This document shows positions 8,529 to 18,593 of a stretch of 64,000 nt of DNA, piece after piece. The stretch's first letter is position 1. Every line of letters starts with the position of its first letter. The translations under genes and the position numbers were made by a program. Below the pieces are notes generated by a model. The model worked only from the letters and a program-made list of their open reading frames with translations, did not search any database and was not told the DNA's origin. The DNA is taken from NCBI GenBank assembly GCA_934157035.1, contig CAKPHG010000003.1, positions 62,001 to 126,000 of the forward strand, written 5' to 3'. The stretch comes from an uncultured Clostridia bacterium. Its GTDB lineage: Bacteria > Bacillota > Clostridia > TANB77 > CAG-508.

Positions 8529-8557
8529 TAAAAAAATGTGTTGTCAACACTTTTTTT
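8529..8557. terminator. Bidirectional terminator
   Basis: Perfect palindrome GTGTTGTCAACAC with an A-run before and a T-run after. Separates the accessory genes from the lysis module. Confidence 0.75.
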
Positions 8558-8723
8558 AAATTGCTTATATAGTCTATCACTTTCTTTTTGCTTTGTCAAT
8601 ATTATATCACAATTTTATGTAGATTTCAAGTAAAATCAACGCATTACAATGGATTTTAAGCCGTTTTTATTTTTGATTAGAGTAATTATATTACTTGATT
8701 TTACTGCATTTGAGCAAAAAAAT

Positions 8724-8749
8724 AGAGCAGTACAATTAAGTACTGCTCT
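8724..8749 (-). terminator. Terminator of the late structural operon
   Basis: Perfect 10-bp stem (AGAGCAGTAC) with a 6-nt loop and a T-run on the minus strand, immediately after the endolysin stop codon. Confidence 0.88.
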
Positions 8750-8754
8750 TTGAT

Positions 8755-9777
8755 TTAAAATAATTTTTCCCATGTTTTTGGTCCAACAATTCCGTCTACA
8801 GATAATCCATTATCTTTTTGGAACGCACATATAGCATTAAATGTACTTCTTCCAAAAATACTATCAGTTCCACAAGAACCACAAGAATATCTTAAATCAA
8901 TTAATTTTTGTTGTACAAGTCTTACCATTTCTCCTTGTTGTCCTTTTCTTATTAAATATCCTGGATATTCAATTCCTTCAGGTCTAGCAAAATAACTATT
9001 CAGTACAGACCAAGTATCATTTCCACAAATTCCATCTACAGAAATTCCAGCATCTTTTTGTATTTTTCTTATAGCTTGTTCTGTTTCATCTCCATATTGT
9101 CCATCTGCTCCATATTTTGGTAATGAATATCCTTTTTGTAATAATTTTTGCTGTGCTATTCTTACAAGGTTACCTTTAGAACCTTTTTTAATTAATGAAT
9201 ATGTAATTTGTTGTTCTGTCTTATTTTCTTCTTTATTTTCGTTTATAGCTTGTCCTTCTTCATCGTATTTTGGTCTCGCATAACCATATATGTATTTACT
9301 TGTCTTTAAGTAAGATTTTTTAGCAACTTGTCCACCATTTACGATTAATTCTGCTTTATCTGAAGTATTACCTTCTATGGTATATATTTTAGTATTATCT
9401 ACATTTTCTATAATGCCTATATGAGAAATATCTCCAAAAAATACTAAATCTCCTTTTTTAGGTTCTGACACTATCTGTCCTTTAGATTTAAACCAATTGT
9501 AGTCTTGTGTACATCCTGCTGACCACCCAATCAAAAGCTCTGATGCTCTTTCTAAACCAAGAGCTTTATAAAAGCACCAATCAATGAAAATATTGCACCA
9601 TGCATAGCCTTGTTTCTTTCCATTATATAAATTTAATGCATCCATTTCTTCTGCATATTTAGTATAATTTTTATCTCCAGCATTTGCAATTTTATCGTCT
9701 AAGTTATTATTAGATGCTTTTTCTAAATAGCCTACTTCTGCATTTGCTATGTCTAATATTTTCTTAATTTCTGACAT
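8755..9777 (-). CDS. Endolysin: CHAP amidase with two peptidoglycan-binding domains
   Basis: 340 residues. The N-terminal 150 residues form a CHAP-type cysteine amidase/endopeptidase: the nucleophile is in GYAWCNIFIDWCFYK near residue 60, and the catalytic His in VFFGDISHIGIIENV. Two PG_binding_1 repeats follow (about residues 195-255 and 275-340), both ending in the family pattern DGxxGxxTW. It degrades the host wall at lysis after the holin opens the membrane. Last gene of the late operon, directly after the holin and before a terminator. Confidence 0.93.
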   Translation of the reverse strand: MSEIKKILDIANAEVGYLEKASNNNLDDKIANAGDKNYTKYAEEMDALNLYNGKKQGYAWCNIFIDWCFYKALGLERASELLIGWSAGCTQDYNWFKSKGQIVSEPKKGDLVFFGDISHIGIIENVDNTKIYTIEGNTSDKAELIVNGGQVAKKSYLKTSKYIYGYARPKYDEEGQAINENKEENKTEQQITYSLIKKGSKGNLVRIAQQKLLQKGYSLPKYGADGQYGDETEQAIRKIQKDAGISVDGICGNDTWSVLNSYFARPEGIEYPGYLIRKGQQGEMVRLVQQKLIDLRYSCGSCGTDSIFGRSTFNAICAFQKDNGLSVDGIVGPKTWEKLF

Positions 9778-9951
9778 CTATTTTTCCTCCTTATTATCTT
9801 TTAATTGAGTTCCAAAATAAAAAGCAATTATCATTAAATATATTTCTTTAATATCAAAGTTTCCTTTTAATGTAAGTACTGCTACTACTATTGTTAAAAT
9901 TAATGTAACTAAACTTTTTACATTTATTAATTTTGCTAATTTTTCTAACAT
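9778..9951 (-). CDS. Holin
   Basis: 57 residues with two hydrophobic stretches (SLVTLILTIVVAVLTL and IYLMIIAFYFGTQL) and a charged C-terminal tail, typical of small phage holins. Start at ATG 9951, with AAGGAG upstream; a TTG three codons earlier is possible. Its stop abuts the endolysin start. Confidence 0.8.
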   Translation of the reverse strand: MLEKLAKLINVKSLVTLILTIVVAVLTLKGNFDIKEIYLMIIAFYFGTQLKDNKEEK

Positions 9952-9967
9952 ATTAGTCAACTCCTTT

Positions 9968-10294
9968 CTACTTCATAATTAAAGCTATAAGTCCTCCTAT
10001 AATTGTACCTGCTATAGTACATATTATTTGATTTCTTATAGCTTTCTTTGTATCTTTATAATCTTGAGCTGGCTCTTTTTCTATGTTTCCAACTCTAGTA
10101 TCTAATTTGTTTACGTCTTCTCTCATTAGCTTTACTTCTGTTGCTATTTCCTTTATAGAATATGTGAGTTCGTGAATGTCTTCTAACTTACTATCTACAT
10201 CTTTGAATTTAGCATCGTGTTCATCTAATCTCTTTGTGTTAGACTTACTTCTTTGCTCTGTTTCTACTATTCTTTCAATATATTCTTTTTCCAC
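9968..10294 (-). CDS. XhlA-like hemolysin/holin-associated protein
   Basis: 108 residues: a long coiled-coil N-terminus (EVKLMREDVNKLDTRVGNIE) followed by a single C-terminal membrane helix (ICTIAGTIIGGLIALIMK). This matches XhlA-type proteins that work with holin and endolysin in PBSX-like phages. Located directly before the holin gene. Confidence 0.75.
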   Translation of the reverse strand: MEKEYIERIVETEQRSKSNTKRLDEHDAKFKDVDSKLEDIHELTYSIKEIATEVKLMREDVNKLDTRVGNIEKEPAQDYKDTKKAIRNQIICTIAGTIIGGLIALIMK

Positions 10295-10305
10295 TTTCTC
10301 ACCAC

Positions 10306-11712
10306 CTAACTATTCAAACTTAACATTGCTAGTAACTTTTCAACGTCTAGTAGACTTTCTTCTAAACTTTTATCTATATCTGTTAAAATTGGTTCTATTT
10401 CGTTCAAACAAGTTAAAGTCATTTTATCGACATATTTTGCTTTTTGAAGTTCATACAATGCTTCTATTTGTTCTTTTGTTAGTGGTGTTACTATCTCTTC
10501 TGCTAGGTCGTATTCAACAACTGCATCTGTAACAGATGTATCAAAAGTAATTGTTTGTCCTGATAAAGTACCTGCAACCTTTTGTGAGCATAGATAATTT
10601 CCATTTTGTTTTGCGTCACTAAGTGTCGCACTTGTTCCACTTATTGTAGTTGTCTTTCTCTTTTGATGTATTTCGTTATTCATAATATAGTCATCTTTAT
10701 GTATTACTTGTCCTTTACTTAAAGGACAATGGGTTGTTTTTGCTTCTGTAATACTAAATTTATTTATACCACTTTTTGCAACCGCTAAAGTTATATATTC
10801 ACAATTTGAGGAAGTATTAAATATAGTTGCCTTTGTATTTTTCCCAAATAGCTCTCCACTCAAATAATTCATATCTTTATCAAAGTAGCATAAATTTGAA
10901 TAGTCTTGGTACGAAAAAACTTTATATTCTCTATTTTTTTCTACTTTTACTTTTACACCATAATAATTTTGATTTGTTGCTATATTTCCACTTTTATAAG
11001 TTCTATATTGTCCATCTAATTCTATATCTGTATCTTTGCTAAAAATATTGTTGCTCGTATCTTCTATTGCATAATCTATACTTCCACAGCCATAAGGAGT
11101 ATAAGACGTTGCTGTTGAACCTTCTTCTATTTTAACTTCTTTTATTGCTTTCTTTAACTTTTCTTCATCAGTTCCAACATATACTCCAAGAAATATATAT
11201 TTTTCGTTTGCTTGTGTGTTAAATGCATATTGAGTTAAATTATGATTAGATGCAGATATAATTCTTACTATATCTGTATTATTTTGAGGGTATGTCGAAC
11301 TTGAAACTACTACAAATCTATTTCCTATAAATTTTTTATTTATTATATATTGTGTATTAGTACTTACTTTCGCAACAAATCCATAAGTATTTTCAATATT
11401 TAAAAATTTTAGTGAAGTATTATTAAACCATAAGCCTTCTACGTATTCTGCTAAATTTATGTTGTCCCCTATATTTCTAATTTTTATTGGATTGGCTACT
11501 GTTGGCTCTCCTGTTTGCTCACTCTTTCCTTCTAGTTTTAATCGCTTGTTCTCAATAGCATTCTCTATATTGTCTTGCATTTTATTTAAAACAAATGGTG
11601 ATAATGGAGTGTTACCTTCATATATTGCTGGCGTTACTTCATGATCTACATTATCTATCGTTACTTTAGCTGAACTTACTTGTGTTCCTGCTTCAAAATT
11701 AATTTTTTCCAT
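10306..11712 (-). CDS. Tail fibre / baseplate upper-type protein
   Basis: 468 residues, no enzymatic motif seen. The N-terminus (TPAIYEGNTPLSPFVLNKMQ) is like the virion-attachment part of distal tail proteins in Firmicutes siphoviruses; the middle is beta-rich and the C-terminus has a short helix (IDKSLEESLLDVEKLLAML). Lies at the distal end of the tail module, between the S74 fibre and lysis genes, hence receptor binding is likely. Start chosen at ATG 11712 behind GGAGG. Confidence 0.6.
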   Translation of the reverse strand: MEKINFEAGTQVSSAKVTIDNVDHEVTPAIYEGNTPLSPFVLNKMQDNIENAIENKRLKLEGKSEQTGEPTVANPIKIRNIGDNINLAEYVEGLWFNNTSLKFLNIENTYGFVAKVSTNTQYIINKKFIGNRFVVVSSSTYPQNNTDIVRIISASNHNLTQYAFNTQANEKYIFLGVYVGTDEEKLKKAIKEVKIEEGSTATSYTPYGCGSIDYAIEDTSNNIFSKDTDIELDGQYRTYKSGNIATNQNYYGVKVKVEKNREYKVFSYQDYSNLCYFDKDMNYLSGELFGKNTKATIFNTSSNCEYITLAVAKSGINKFSITEAKTTHCPLSKGQVIHKDDYIMNNEIHQKRKTTTISGTSATLSDAKQNGNYLCSQKVAGTLSGQTITFDTSVTDAVVEYDLAEEIVTPLTKEQIEALYELQKAKYVDKMTLTCLNEIEPILTDIDKSLEESLLDVEKLLAMLSLNS

Positions 11713-11736
11713 ATTTTCCTCCAAAAAAATAAAGCC

Positions 11737-13707
11737 TTATTTAGCTTCTAATTTTTTTATTCTCTCTACTAGAGATTGTATTAAATTATTTTGTTGTTCT
11801 ATCTGTTCTTGTTGTTCTTGTATTGCTTTAGTTAATGTTGCTATGATAGGTAATTCATTAATATAATATCTTTCTTCCGTCTTTTCTGTTTTAGGACGCA
11901 TTATAACAAAATTAGGATCTATTTTTTCCATATCCTGAGCTATATATCCAATGTTATAATGTTTGCCATCATCTTTTTTATCAAATTCTTTATGTTTAAT
12001 TTTTTTGATTATATCTAAAGCACATGTATCGCTATTTTTTATATTCTTCTTTATTCTTTTGTCTGATGAAATGTTATTTGCATATACATTTCCTTCAACA
12101 TCTAAATTTCCATGAATTGTTGCTAAACTTTTAACGTATAAAGAAAAACTTACTTCATTCCCTGTTGTTCCAAATTGTAAAGATCCATTTTGTACACTTA
12201 TTAATCCATTGTCTGTTATTAACACATATTCATTTCCTAATCCAATCTTAAAAGAATTTGTTCCTCCAGCATTAGCATAAAACATAATAGAACTTAATAT
12301 TTGAATTAGTCCATTTTCTTGTCCACTTAATTGTGAGTTTGGTGGAGCAATACTAAATAAACTATTGCCACTTTGCATATCTTCGAATGTAATTCCATTC
12401 AATTCATTTCCATACATTCTAACATTACCAGTTTGTATCCCCGTGTTCATTCCTTCTAATATTAAATCACAATATTTCAAAACCAACTGTCCATATATAT
12501 CATCCGAATTTTTTGTTCCCATGTGGAAATTCTTGATATATAGAATTGGGTAATATTTATTATCGCTCTTTGTTTTAATTCCCCAAGCCATTCCATCAGA
12601 GATGTCTTTGTTGTACTCTCCATCGACTGCGAAACTAATATAATTATTGCTATCTTCCTTGTTTACTCCCATCTCTCCAAATATAGTAGTACCATCAGTT
12701 TTATAGAAATGTTGTCCAGTTTTATCTAACGCCATCATTACTTTTTTATTGCTGTCTAATATTGCAAAACTTGCATTATTATTTATTATCATCATTTGAA
12801 TAAACTCTGATATTTGATTCCATGCAATTTTTACATGTTCATAGTTTTGTTCTATTGCTGTTCCTAATTTCGTCGTTTCTGTATAATTTTTTAATTTATT
12901 ATCTGTATTAGAATTTGCACTATTTATTGCCTCTGTTTTTGCTGTTGATGTTTCTGTTTTTGTACTATATGTTTTACTCACTGAACTAGTTATACTTTCT
13001 GCTTTTTGATTTATAGCACTATTCATTTGAGTAGTAGTACTATAACTTTTAAGTTTGTTATCTATATTAGTTCCAGCTGTACTTATAGCTTCTGATTTTG
13101 CATTTGATATATTAGTTTCACTATCTGTCTTTGTTATATATGTTTCATTTACACTTGATGTTATTTCATTTGCTTTCATATTAATGGCACTATTCATTTC
13201 TACTGTTGTGCTGTAATTTTTTAATTTATTATCTACATTTTCTTTAGATGTTTCTATTGCTTCATCTTTTGCTTTTTCAAGTTCTTCTAATGTAGAATAT
13301 GTCGTTAATTTTTGATTTACATTCAATTCTATTTGACTTGCACTTTGATTAATTGCAGAGTTCATTTCAGCATTAGTAACATACATATCCGTAAATTCAT
13401 TTTTTACTATGTATTCTGCATAAAATTTATTTCCTGTCATATCAGATAAATAAATATAATTATCTCCCTCAAATAACTCAATATTTAAATTTGGTAAAGC
13501 TTCCTTTATTGGTTCTTCTAATACGCTTAGTACTTGTAATTCACTTAATGACAATCTACGTATTACATAATCTTCATTTTTTGTAATTATTAAACTATCA
13601 TAAATATCACCTTTTGTTCTTAGTTCTTCTATATCTATTATATATTCTTTCTTTTCACTTGAAGGATTTTTTCTACTTTGCTTGTCTACTATTATTTTAT
13701 ATTTCAC
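11737..13707 (-). CDS. Tail fibre with repeats and C-terminal S74 intramolecular chaperone
   Basis: 656 residues. Residues 100-280 hold at least three imperfect repeats of about 45 residues (MNSAINxKAxxITSSVxxTY followed by DNKLKxYSTT), probably a trimeric coiled shaft. A beta-rich receptor-binding region follows. The C-terminus (SSDKRIKKNIKNSD, then NIGYIAQDMEKIDPNFV) is a peptidase S74 chaperone domain, which trimerises the fibre and then cleaves itself off at the Ser of the S-D-x-R-x-K motif. Overlaps the upstream tail gene by 4 bp. Confidence 0.85.
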   Translation of the reverse strand: MKYKIIVDKQSRKNPSSEKKEYIIDIEELRTKGDIYDSLIITKNEDYVIRRLSLSELQVLSVLEEPIKEALPNLNIELFEGDNYIYLSDMTGNKFYAEYIVKNEFTDMYVTNAEMNSAINQSASQIELNVNQKLTTYSTLEELEKAKDEAIETSKENVDNKLKNYSTTVEMNSAINMKANEITSSVNETYITKTDSETNISNAKSEAISTAGTNIDNKLKSYSTTTQMNSAINQKAESITSSVSKTYSTKTETSTAKTEAINSANSNTDNKLKNYTETTKLGTAIEQNYEHVKIAWNQISEFIQMMIINNNASFAILDSNKKVMMALDKTGQHFYKTDGTTIFGEMGVNKEDSNNYISFAVDGEYNKDISDGMAWGIKTKSDNKYYPILYIKNFHMGTKNSDDIYGQLVLKYCDLILEGMNTGIQTGNVRMYGNELNGITFEDMQSGNSLFSIAPPNSQLSGQENGLIQILSSIMFYANAGGTNSFKIGLGNEYVLITDNGLISVQNGSLQFGTTGNEVSFSLYVKSLATIHGNLDVEGNVYANNISSDKRIKKNIKNSDTCALDIIKKIKHKEFDKKDDGKHYNIGYIAQDMEKIDPNFVIMRPKTEKTEERYYINELPIIATLTKAIQEQQEQIEQQNNLIQSLVERIKKLEAK

Positions 13708-15020
13708 AATAGTTCACTTCCTTCCATATTAGAATACAATCCTTCACTAGGAAATAATTGTTCACTAGGAAATAAATTACTTTCATATGTTTTATTTCCT
13801 AGTACCTCTAGCTTTAACACATCTGTTTTTTCTGCATCTTCTAAATATACTTCTGTTATTCCATCTGAATTTCTTTTATATTCTGCTTTATTAGATATAG
13901 TTTGCTTTATTCCATCTACATCTTGTTCTACTTTTGTTATTTTCTCTTCATGTTCGTTTGTCTCTTGAGTTAATTGTGTTATTTTTCCTTTAACTTGATC
14001 TATTTGACTTTGAACTCTTTTTATCTTATTAGAGTTACTTTGTTTTGTCTGCATGCTTTCTTGTTCAGTTTTTGCTTGAATTTTGCTTTTTATGTTTGCT
14101 TTGAATTTACCAGCATAGTCAAGTTCTCCCTGATATATAACCTTTTTTCCATCAATAATTAAAACATCTCCAATGTCGTAAGCAGGATCTATTATTGTTT
14201 CTCCTTCAAATGCATATACTTCAAATTCTTTTATTTGATTATATATTCTTCCTACTTGCTCACTATCAACAATATACATATTATTTTGATTTATATATAC
14301 AGTACTTGCAGTTTCATCTCCAAATTTGTAATTTTGTATTCCATCTTCATAAGAAACTTTACTTACTTTAAATTTGTCTCCCCAAGTAAAATCTCCAAAC
14401 AAATTAATATCAAAATTAATAGTATCTTCTCCAAATGTTTTTATATAAAGTTTTCCATCTCTGCCAATCACTGCAAACCCTTCAGCCTGTTCTGCAATAT
14501 AACTCAAATAAGTTCTTGCTGATACTGTATTGTCATATACAGCTATCTGCTTATCATCATTAAGAAAAGAAATAGAACCTAGTTCTACTCCTACCTTGGT
14601 ACATATATGTTGTAAAACTTCTAGCATTGTTGCTGGATAATTCAAGTCACTGCCATCATATTTATTATCTTCAAATTTTTTCATATAATCTGTAGCTTTG
14701 ATTTTAACTTTAAATTCGTCATCTTCTATTGGTTTTTGGATAGTAAAATATCCTATTGGTACCACTTCTTTGTCAATACCTGTTTCAATATAAACTTCAT
14801 TATAAGTATCTGGTAAATCTCTTTTATCCATTTCAAATTCAATATCAATTTCTGGAGTACATCCTAAGCAAAATTCATTATTATTAAACAATTCTAATAC
14901 CGAACTAAAGCCTACAATATGATTAGGATCAATTTTGTTTCCATCTATATAGATATTTAATTCATGTTGTGTTGAATCATTTAATATTTTATCTTTATAA
15001 TTTTGACTTGTATTATACAT
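13704..15020 (-). CDS. Phage tail/baseplate protein (tail endopeptidase-like position)
   Basis: 438 residues. The N-terminal part (LNIYIDGNKIDPNHIVGFSS) and RTYLSYIAEQAEGFAVIGRD resemble gp37- or Dit-Tal-type baseplate proteins of Firmicutes siphoviruses; a C-terminal coiled-coil (IKRVQSQIDQVKGKITQLTQ) ends in SNLFPSEQLFPSEGLYSN. It follows the tape measure and a Dit-like small protein, the usual place of the tail-associated protein. No clear peptidase residues could be assigned. Confidence 0.65.
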   Translation of the reverse strand: MYNTSQNYKDKILNDSTQHELNIYIDGNKIDPNHIVGFSSVLELFNNNEFCLGCTPEIDIEFEMDKRDLPDTYNEVYIETGIDKEVVPIGYFTIQKPIEDDEFKVKIKATDYMKKFEDNKYDGSDLNYPATMLEVLQHICTKVGVELGSISFLNDDKQIAVYDNTVSARTYLSYIAEQAEGFAVIGRDGKLYIKTFGEDTINFDINLFGDFTWGDKFKVSKVSYEDGIQNYKFGDETASTVYINQNNMYIVDSEQVGRIYNQIKEFEVYAFEGETIIDPAYDIGDVLIIDGKKVIYQGELDYAGKFKANIKSKIQAKTEQESMQTKQSNSNKIKRVQSQIDQVKGKITQLTQETNEHEEKITKVEQDVDGIKQTISNKAEYKRNSDGITEVYLEDAEKTDVLKLEVLGNKTYESNLFPSEQLFPSEGLYSNMEGSELL

Positions 15021-15029
15021 TATAGCCTC

Positions 15030-15452
15030 CTATGAATTTGCATTTTTTGAAGCTTGTTTTTGAGCTTCTGTTAGTTCTTTTTGCATTAAATTAAAAGAAC
15101 ACTTCCATCTTGTTTTGGAAGTGTTCGTATTTAATTCTGTATCTATCATTTCTACTTTTCTTTTTGAGACTCTAAACTTTGCTCCTTCTAAAAATCCACC
15201 ATTAATAACTGGTACTTTTACATCTAGAATAAGTGGATTCTTATATGTTTTTTGTATTAATTTCTCTGCCTCATCTTCTGAATTTAAATCCCATGACATA
15301 GAAAGTTTTAACATTCCTATTGCTATCGGATTATCTATCAATGCCCCTGTTTTCTTACTTGTATAACTATCGTTGTCCGTATCTTCTATGTCTGCACTAT
15401 ATGTACTTGGTGTTGGCAAATTCTCTGTTTTCCCATGTTCTCTCCATAACAT
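15030..15452 (-). CDS. Small tail protein (distal-tail-like)
   Basis: 140 residues. Sequence TYSADIEDTDNDSYTSKKTG and LSMSWDLNSEDEAEKL resemble uncharacterised tail proteins of Clostridia siphoviruses located just after the tape measure, in the place of a distal tail protein. ATG at 15452 with GTAGGTGA upstream, one base after the tape measure stop, so translational coupling is likely. Confidence 0.6.
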   Translation of the reverse strand: MLWREHGKTENLPTPSTYSADIEDTDNDSYTSKKTGALIDNPIAIGMLKLSMSWDLNSEDEAEKLIQKTYKNPLILDVKVPVINGGFLEGAKFRVSKRKVEMIDTELNTNTSKTRWKCSFNLMQKELTEAQKQASKNANS

Positions 15453-15453
15453 T

Positions 15454-17847
15454 TTAATCACCTACCGTTACTATTGTATTTTTTCCAGTTCTTCTGGTTT
15501 TTGAATTTATATAATCTATCGTATCATCAAATATTTCTTTTCCTAAATATTGAATTGTTACATGTACTGGTTGTCCATTGCCACTATTAAAATTTGACAA
15601 TACATCTTCAAAAGTTTCTCTCATTATGCTTTGCGGTGCCGTAATTTCTGGGTTATTTCTTGCTCCAGAATATTCACCAAATACTGCAAGAGTTTCATCA
15701 TATGCAACATTTCCTTTTGCTAATCGTGGTAAAGATAATCCACTCATTGTAGATATATTTATACCAAAAGAACCTCCACCTAACCAATCTGGCATTTTAA
15801 AATGCATATTATTTAATGAACGGATTACCTTATTTACTCCTGTAACTACTCCATTTGCCATTTTTTCTACTCCACCTAAAATCCAATTTATAGGATTTTT
15901 TATCGCAAGCCATATATTATTCCATATTTCAGAAGTTTTATTTTTAATTCCACCCCAAATATTATTCCAGATTGATTTTATACTATTTAAAACTTCATTT
16001 ATCTTGTTCTTTGCATTAATTATATTAGTTTCTATAATATTTCTCATCCCAGGGAATATTGAATCAATTTTATTTAATAAGTTTTCCCAAACATTAGAAG
16101 CAAAGTCCTTTATTCCATTCCAAATATTATTCCATATGTTTTTTATTACTTCTAAATTATTTGATATTATTGCTTTTATCATTAATATTTTGCTATTTAT
16201 TACATTCCATATCATTCCAAATATTCCTGATACGAAATCTTTTAATCCAGTCCATGTTTTTTCCCAGTCTCCTGTAAATACTCCTGTTAAAAACTCAATT
16301 AAACCTCCTAAAGCTTTCCAAAAGTTATTCACCATTTCTATTGCATTTTGAAAATATTCTTGCACAATAGGATCAGAAGTAAATTCTTTTATTTTGTTAG
16401 TTAGTATTTCTATTAAAGTTAATAGTTTATTCAAAGCATCCCACATTGTTTGAATTAATTCTGTCCCTTTACTATCAGTATTCCATGCATTGTTCCATGC
16501 ATTTGCAATATTCGCTATACTATCACATATATTTTGAAATATTTTTAATATCAATTCTATTGTTTGTTGTCCTGTACCATTAGACCATACTTCATTCCAA
16601 GATTTTCCAACAGATATTACTGCTTCTTTTATTCTTTCAAAAGCATTTTTTGCACTATTAATTGTTTTTTGTCCTTGATTATTCCATGCTTCTTTAAATG
16701 GTGCAAAGAATTTACTTAATTTTTCCTTCCATTTATTTGCCCATGCAAGCATAGAATTGTCTACTTGTGATAAATCTATACTAGGCGTTGTTCCTTCACC
16801 ACCAGCACTATTATTGTCGGAAATATTATTTATTTCACTATGTATACTACTTAATGACTTACTAGTTTGTTTTGCACTGCCTGATGCACTTTTCATTGAA
16901 TTTGCTGTTGCTTTTGCAAATATATTTACTCCACTAAGTGCATATACTAGACTTTGCACTGCTTTAATTAAGTTATATATCAAATTAGTTACAAATTGTA
17001 TTATTGGAGCAAACACACTTCCCATTGCATATTTCATATATTCAATATTAGCACTTAATTGTTGTGCTTGTGCATTTTGACCTGATAGCCAACTAGTAGC
17101 ACAATTTTTTAATGTTTGATATATACTTCTCAATCCAATCAAAGCAACTGCATATCTTAATACTTTTCCAATACCATCTTTTAAACTATTGCCCATTCCT
17201 TTTATATAATTTGTAATATTTTGTGTTATTTTTGGCATTTGATTAAATGTATTCTTTAAACTTTTTGTCGATTCTTTAGTTTTATTTATTTCTTGTTTTA
17301 GTTTTGTTTGTTCTTGTTTTGTTTTAGAAACTATTTCACTTACTTTATTGTAATTATCTACAAACTTTTGATTTAAATTAATATCATATTTAAATCCTTT
17401 TCCTATTGGTATCTCTTGCCATTTTCCTTCTGCTTCTTTTTTAGCCTTTTCTAATTCTATTCTAGCTTTTTCTAATTTCTTTTTATAATTGGATATATCT
17501 ATCATCTTACCCATATCGTATGTTTTACCTTTTAATGTATCAAATTCTCTTGAATATCCTTTTATATTTATATTTTTTAGTTTAAATTTTCTTTTATTAT
17601 GTGTAATAATTATATTACTTATATCACCTGGATCAAATATATTTTGAATTTGTTTTTTAGCTTTTTTCATCTCTTTAGATACTTGTGATATATTTACCTT
17701 TGCAGTTATATCTTTTATATTTACATTGTTAAATTCTTTTTGTATTTTTGATAATTGCTTTTTTATAGAAGGAGTTAGCTTTTTAAATTCTTTTACTGCT
17801 TTTTCTACACTTGCATTTACTATAATATCTAATTCTTCAATCGTCAT
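15454..17847 (-). CDS. Tail tape measure protein
   Basis: 797 residues. N-terminal 200 residues are coiled-coil; residues 205-300 contain hydrophobic segments (GIGKVLRYAVALIGLRSIYQ, FAPIIQFVTNLIYNLI); the centre has repeated Trp-Asn motifs (IWNNIWNGI, IWNNIWGGIK) typical of tape measure proteins that set tail length and reach the membrane during DNA entry. Short for the family, predicting a tail of modest length (inference). The assembly chaperone genes lie upstream, separated by an inserted accessory gene at 17,962-18,561. Confidence 0.9.
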   Translation of the reverse strand: MTIEELDIIVNASVEKAVKEFKKLTPSIKKQLSKIQKEFNNVNIKDITAKVNISQVSKEMKKAKKQIQNIFDPGDISNIIITHNKRKFKLKNINIKGYSREFDTLKGKTYDMGKMIDISNYKKKLEKARIELEKAKKEAEGKWQEIPIGKGFKYDINLNQKFVDNYNKVSEIVSKTKQEQTKLKQEINKTKESTKSLKNTFNQMPKITQNITNYIKGMGNSLKDGIGKVLRYAVALIGLRSIYQTLKNCATSWLSGQNAQAQQLSANIEYMKYAMGSVFAPIIQFVTNLIYNLIKAVQSLVYALSGVNIFAKATANSMKSASGSAKQTSKSLSSIHSEINNISDNNSAGGEGTTPSIDLSQVDNSMLAWANKWKEKLSKFFAPFKEAWNNQGQKTINSAKNAFERIKEAVISVGKSWNEVWSNGTGQQTIELILKIFQNICDSIANIANAWNNAWNTDSKGTELIQTMWDALNKLLTLIEILTNKIKEFTSDPIVQEYFQNAIEMVNNFWKALGGLIEFLTGVFTGDWEKTWTGLKDFVSGIFGMIWNVINSKILMIKAIISNNLEVIKNIWNNIWNGIKDFASNVWENLLNKIDSIFPGMRNIIETNIINAKNKINEVLNSIKSIWNNIWGGIKNKTSEIWNNIWLAIKNPINWILGGVEKMANGVVTGVNKVIRSLNNMHFKMPDWLGGGSFGINISTMSGLSLPRLAKGNVAYDETLAVFGEYSGARNNPEITAPQSIMRETFEDVLSNFNSGNGQPVHVTIQYLGKEIFDDTIDYINSKTRRTGKNTIVTVGD

Positions 17848-17881
17848 TTTTCCCCTTTTCCCCCCTTTCAGTCATAAAAAT

Positions 17882-17948
17882 AAAACTGCCAATACGATTG
17901 CAGTTTTAAATATAATAAGAAAACACTTACTTAGGTAAGTGTTTTCTT
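17882..17948. terminator. Two tandem terminator hairpins before the tape measure gene
   Basis: AAAACTGC...GCAGTTTT at 17,882-17,907 and a strong 14-bp stem (AAGAAAACACTTAC and complement) at 17,917-17,948 with T/A-rich flanks. They directly follow the DUF4190-type gene and would end its transcript. Confidence 0.85.
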
Positions 17949-17961
17949 ATTTTAAAAAAAA

Positions 17962-18561
17962 TTAATACATAGATGCTTCTACTATTTTAAAAGAGGCATT
18001 TTGTATTGCATCTAGTTTATCACTTTCAACATATTCAAATAATTTAAATTCTTGACTTTGTCCTGCATTTAAGCTATTTGCATAAATATAATCATTAGCT
18101 AACCTATTTCCATTTTTGTCAATTGCTTCAACTTGAATATTAAATGATTTTGTTTCTGAAGTTTTATTTTTTACATTAACAACTAACTTTGTATTTATAA
18201 ATCCATACTTATCTTTGGTAACTTCAAAATTACCTAATGTAACGTCTACATCATTTGCTAATATTTCAGCTGTACTATTCCCGCTTATTTTGTCTAAATC
18301 TTTGCCTATTTCATTAAGTCCTTTTGATAATGCTCTTTGTGAATTTATTGTTATTATTATTGTAAGTATTGAAAGTATTATTCCTGCTATTGCCATTCCT
18401 TTACTTGCTTTTTTAGTTAGTGATACTATACCAAATATAACTGCTAAAATTCCCATTATAAATGATAAATTATTTACTATTGGAATAAATGATGTGCATA
18501 TTCCTATTATTCCTAACACTAAACTTGCTGTAGCAAAACCACTCTTTTTTGTTTGTTCCAT
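17962..18561 (-). CDS. DUF4190-type membrane protein with C-terminal beta domain (accessory gene)
   Basis: 199 residues. Two or three membrane segments at residues 10-70 (GFATASLVLGIIGICTSFIP; GMAIAGIILSILTIIITI) with the Gly-rich pattern of DUF4190, then an extracellular beta-sandwich resembling DUF4352/FxLYD domains (INTKLVVNVKNKTSETKSFN; FKLFEYVESDKLD). Such proteins are usually bacterial rather than structural phage proteins. It sits between the tail chaperones and the tape measure gene, where none is normally found, with its own promoter and two terminators, so it is a cassette likely expressed from the lysogen. Confidence 0.8.
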   Translation of the reverse strand: MEQTKKSGFATASLVLGIIGICTSFIPIVNNLSFIMGILAVIFGIVSLTKKASKGMAIAGIILSILTIIITINSQRALSKGLNEIGKDLDKISGNSTAEILANDVDVTLGNFEVTKDKYGFINTKLVVNVKNKTSETKSFNIQVEAIDKNGNRLANDYIYANSLNAGQSQEFKLFEYVESDKLDAIQNASFKIVEASMY

Positions 18562-18593
18562 AACAAATTCCTCCTTTTATTATTATATGTCGT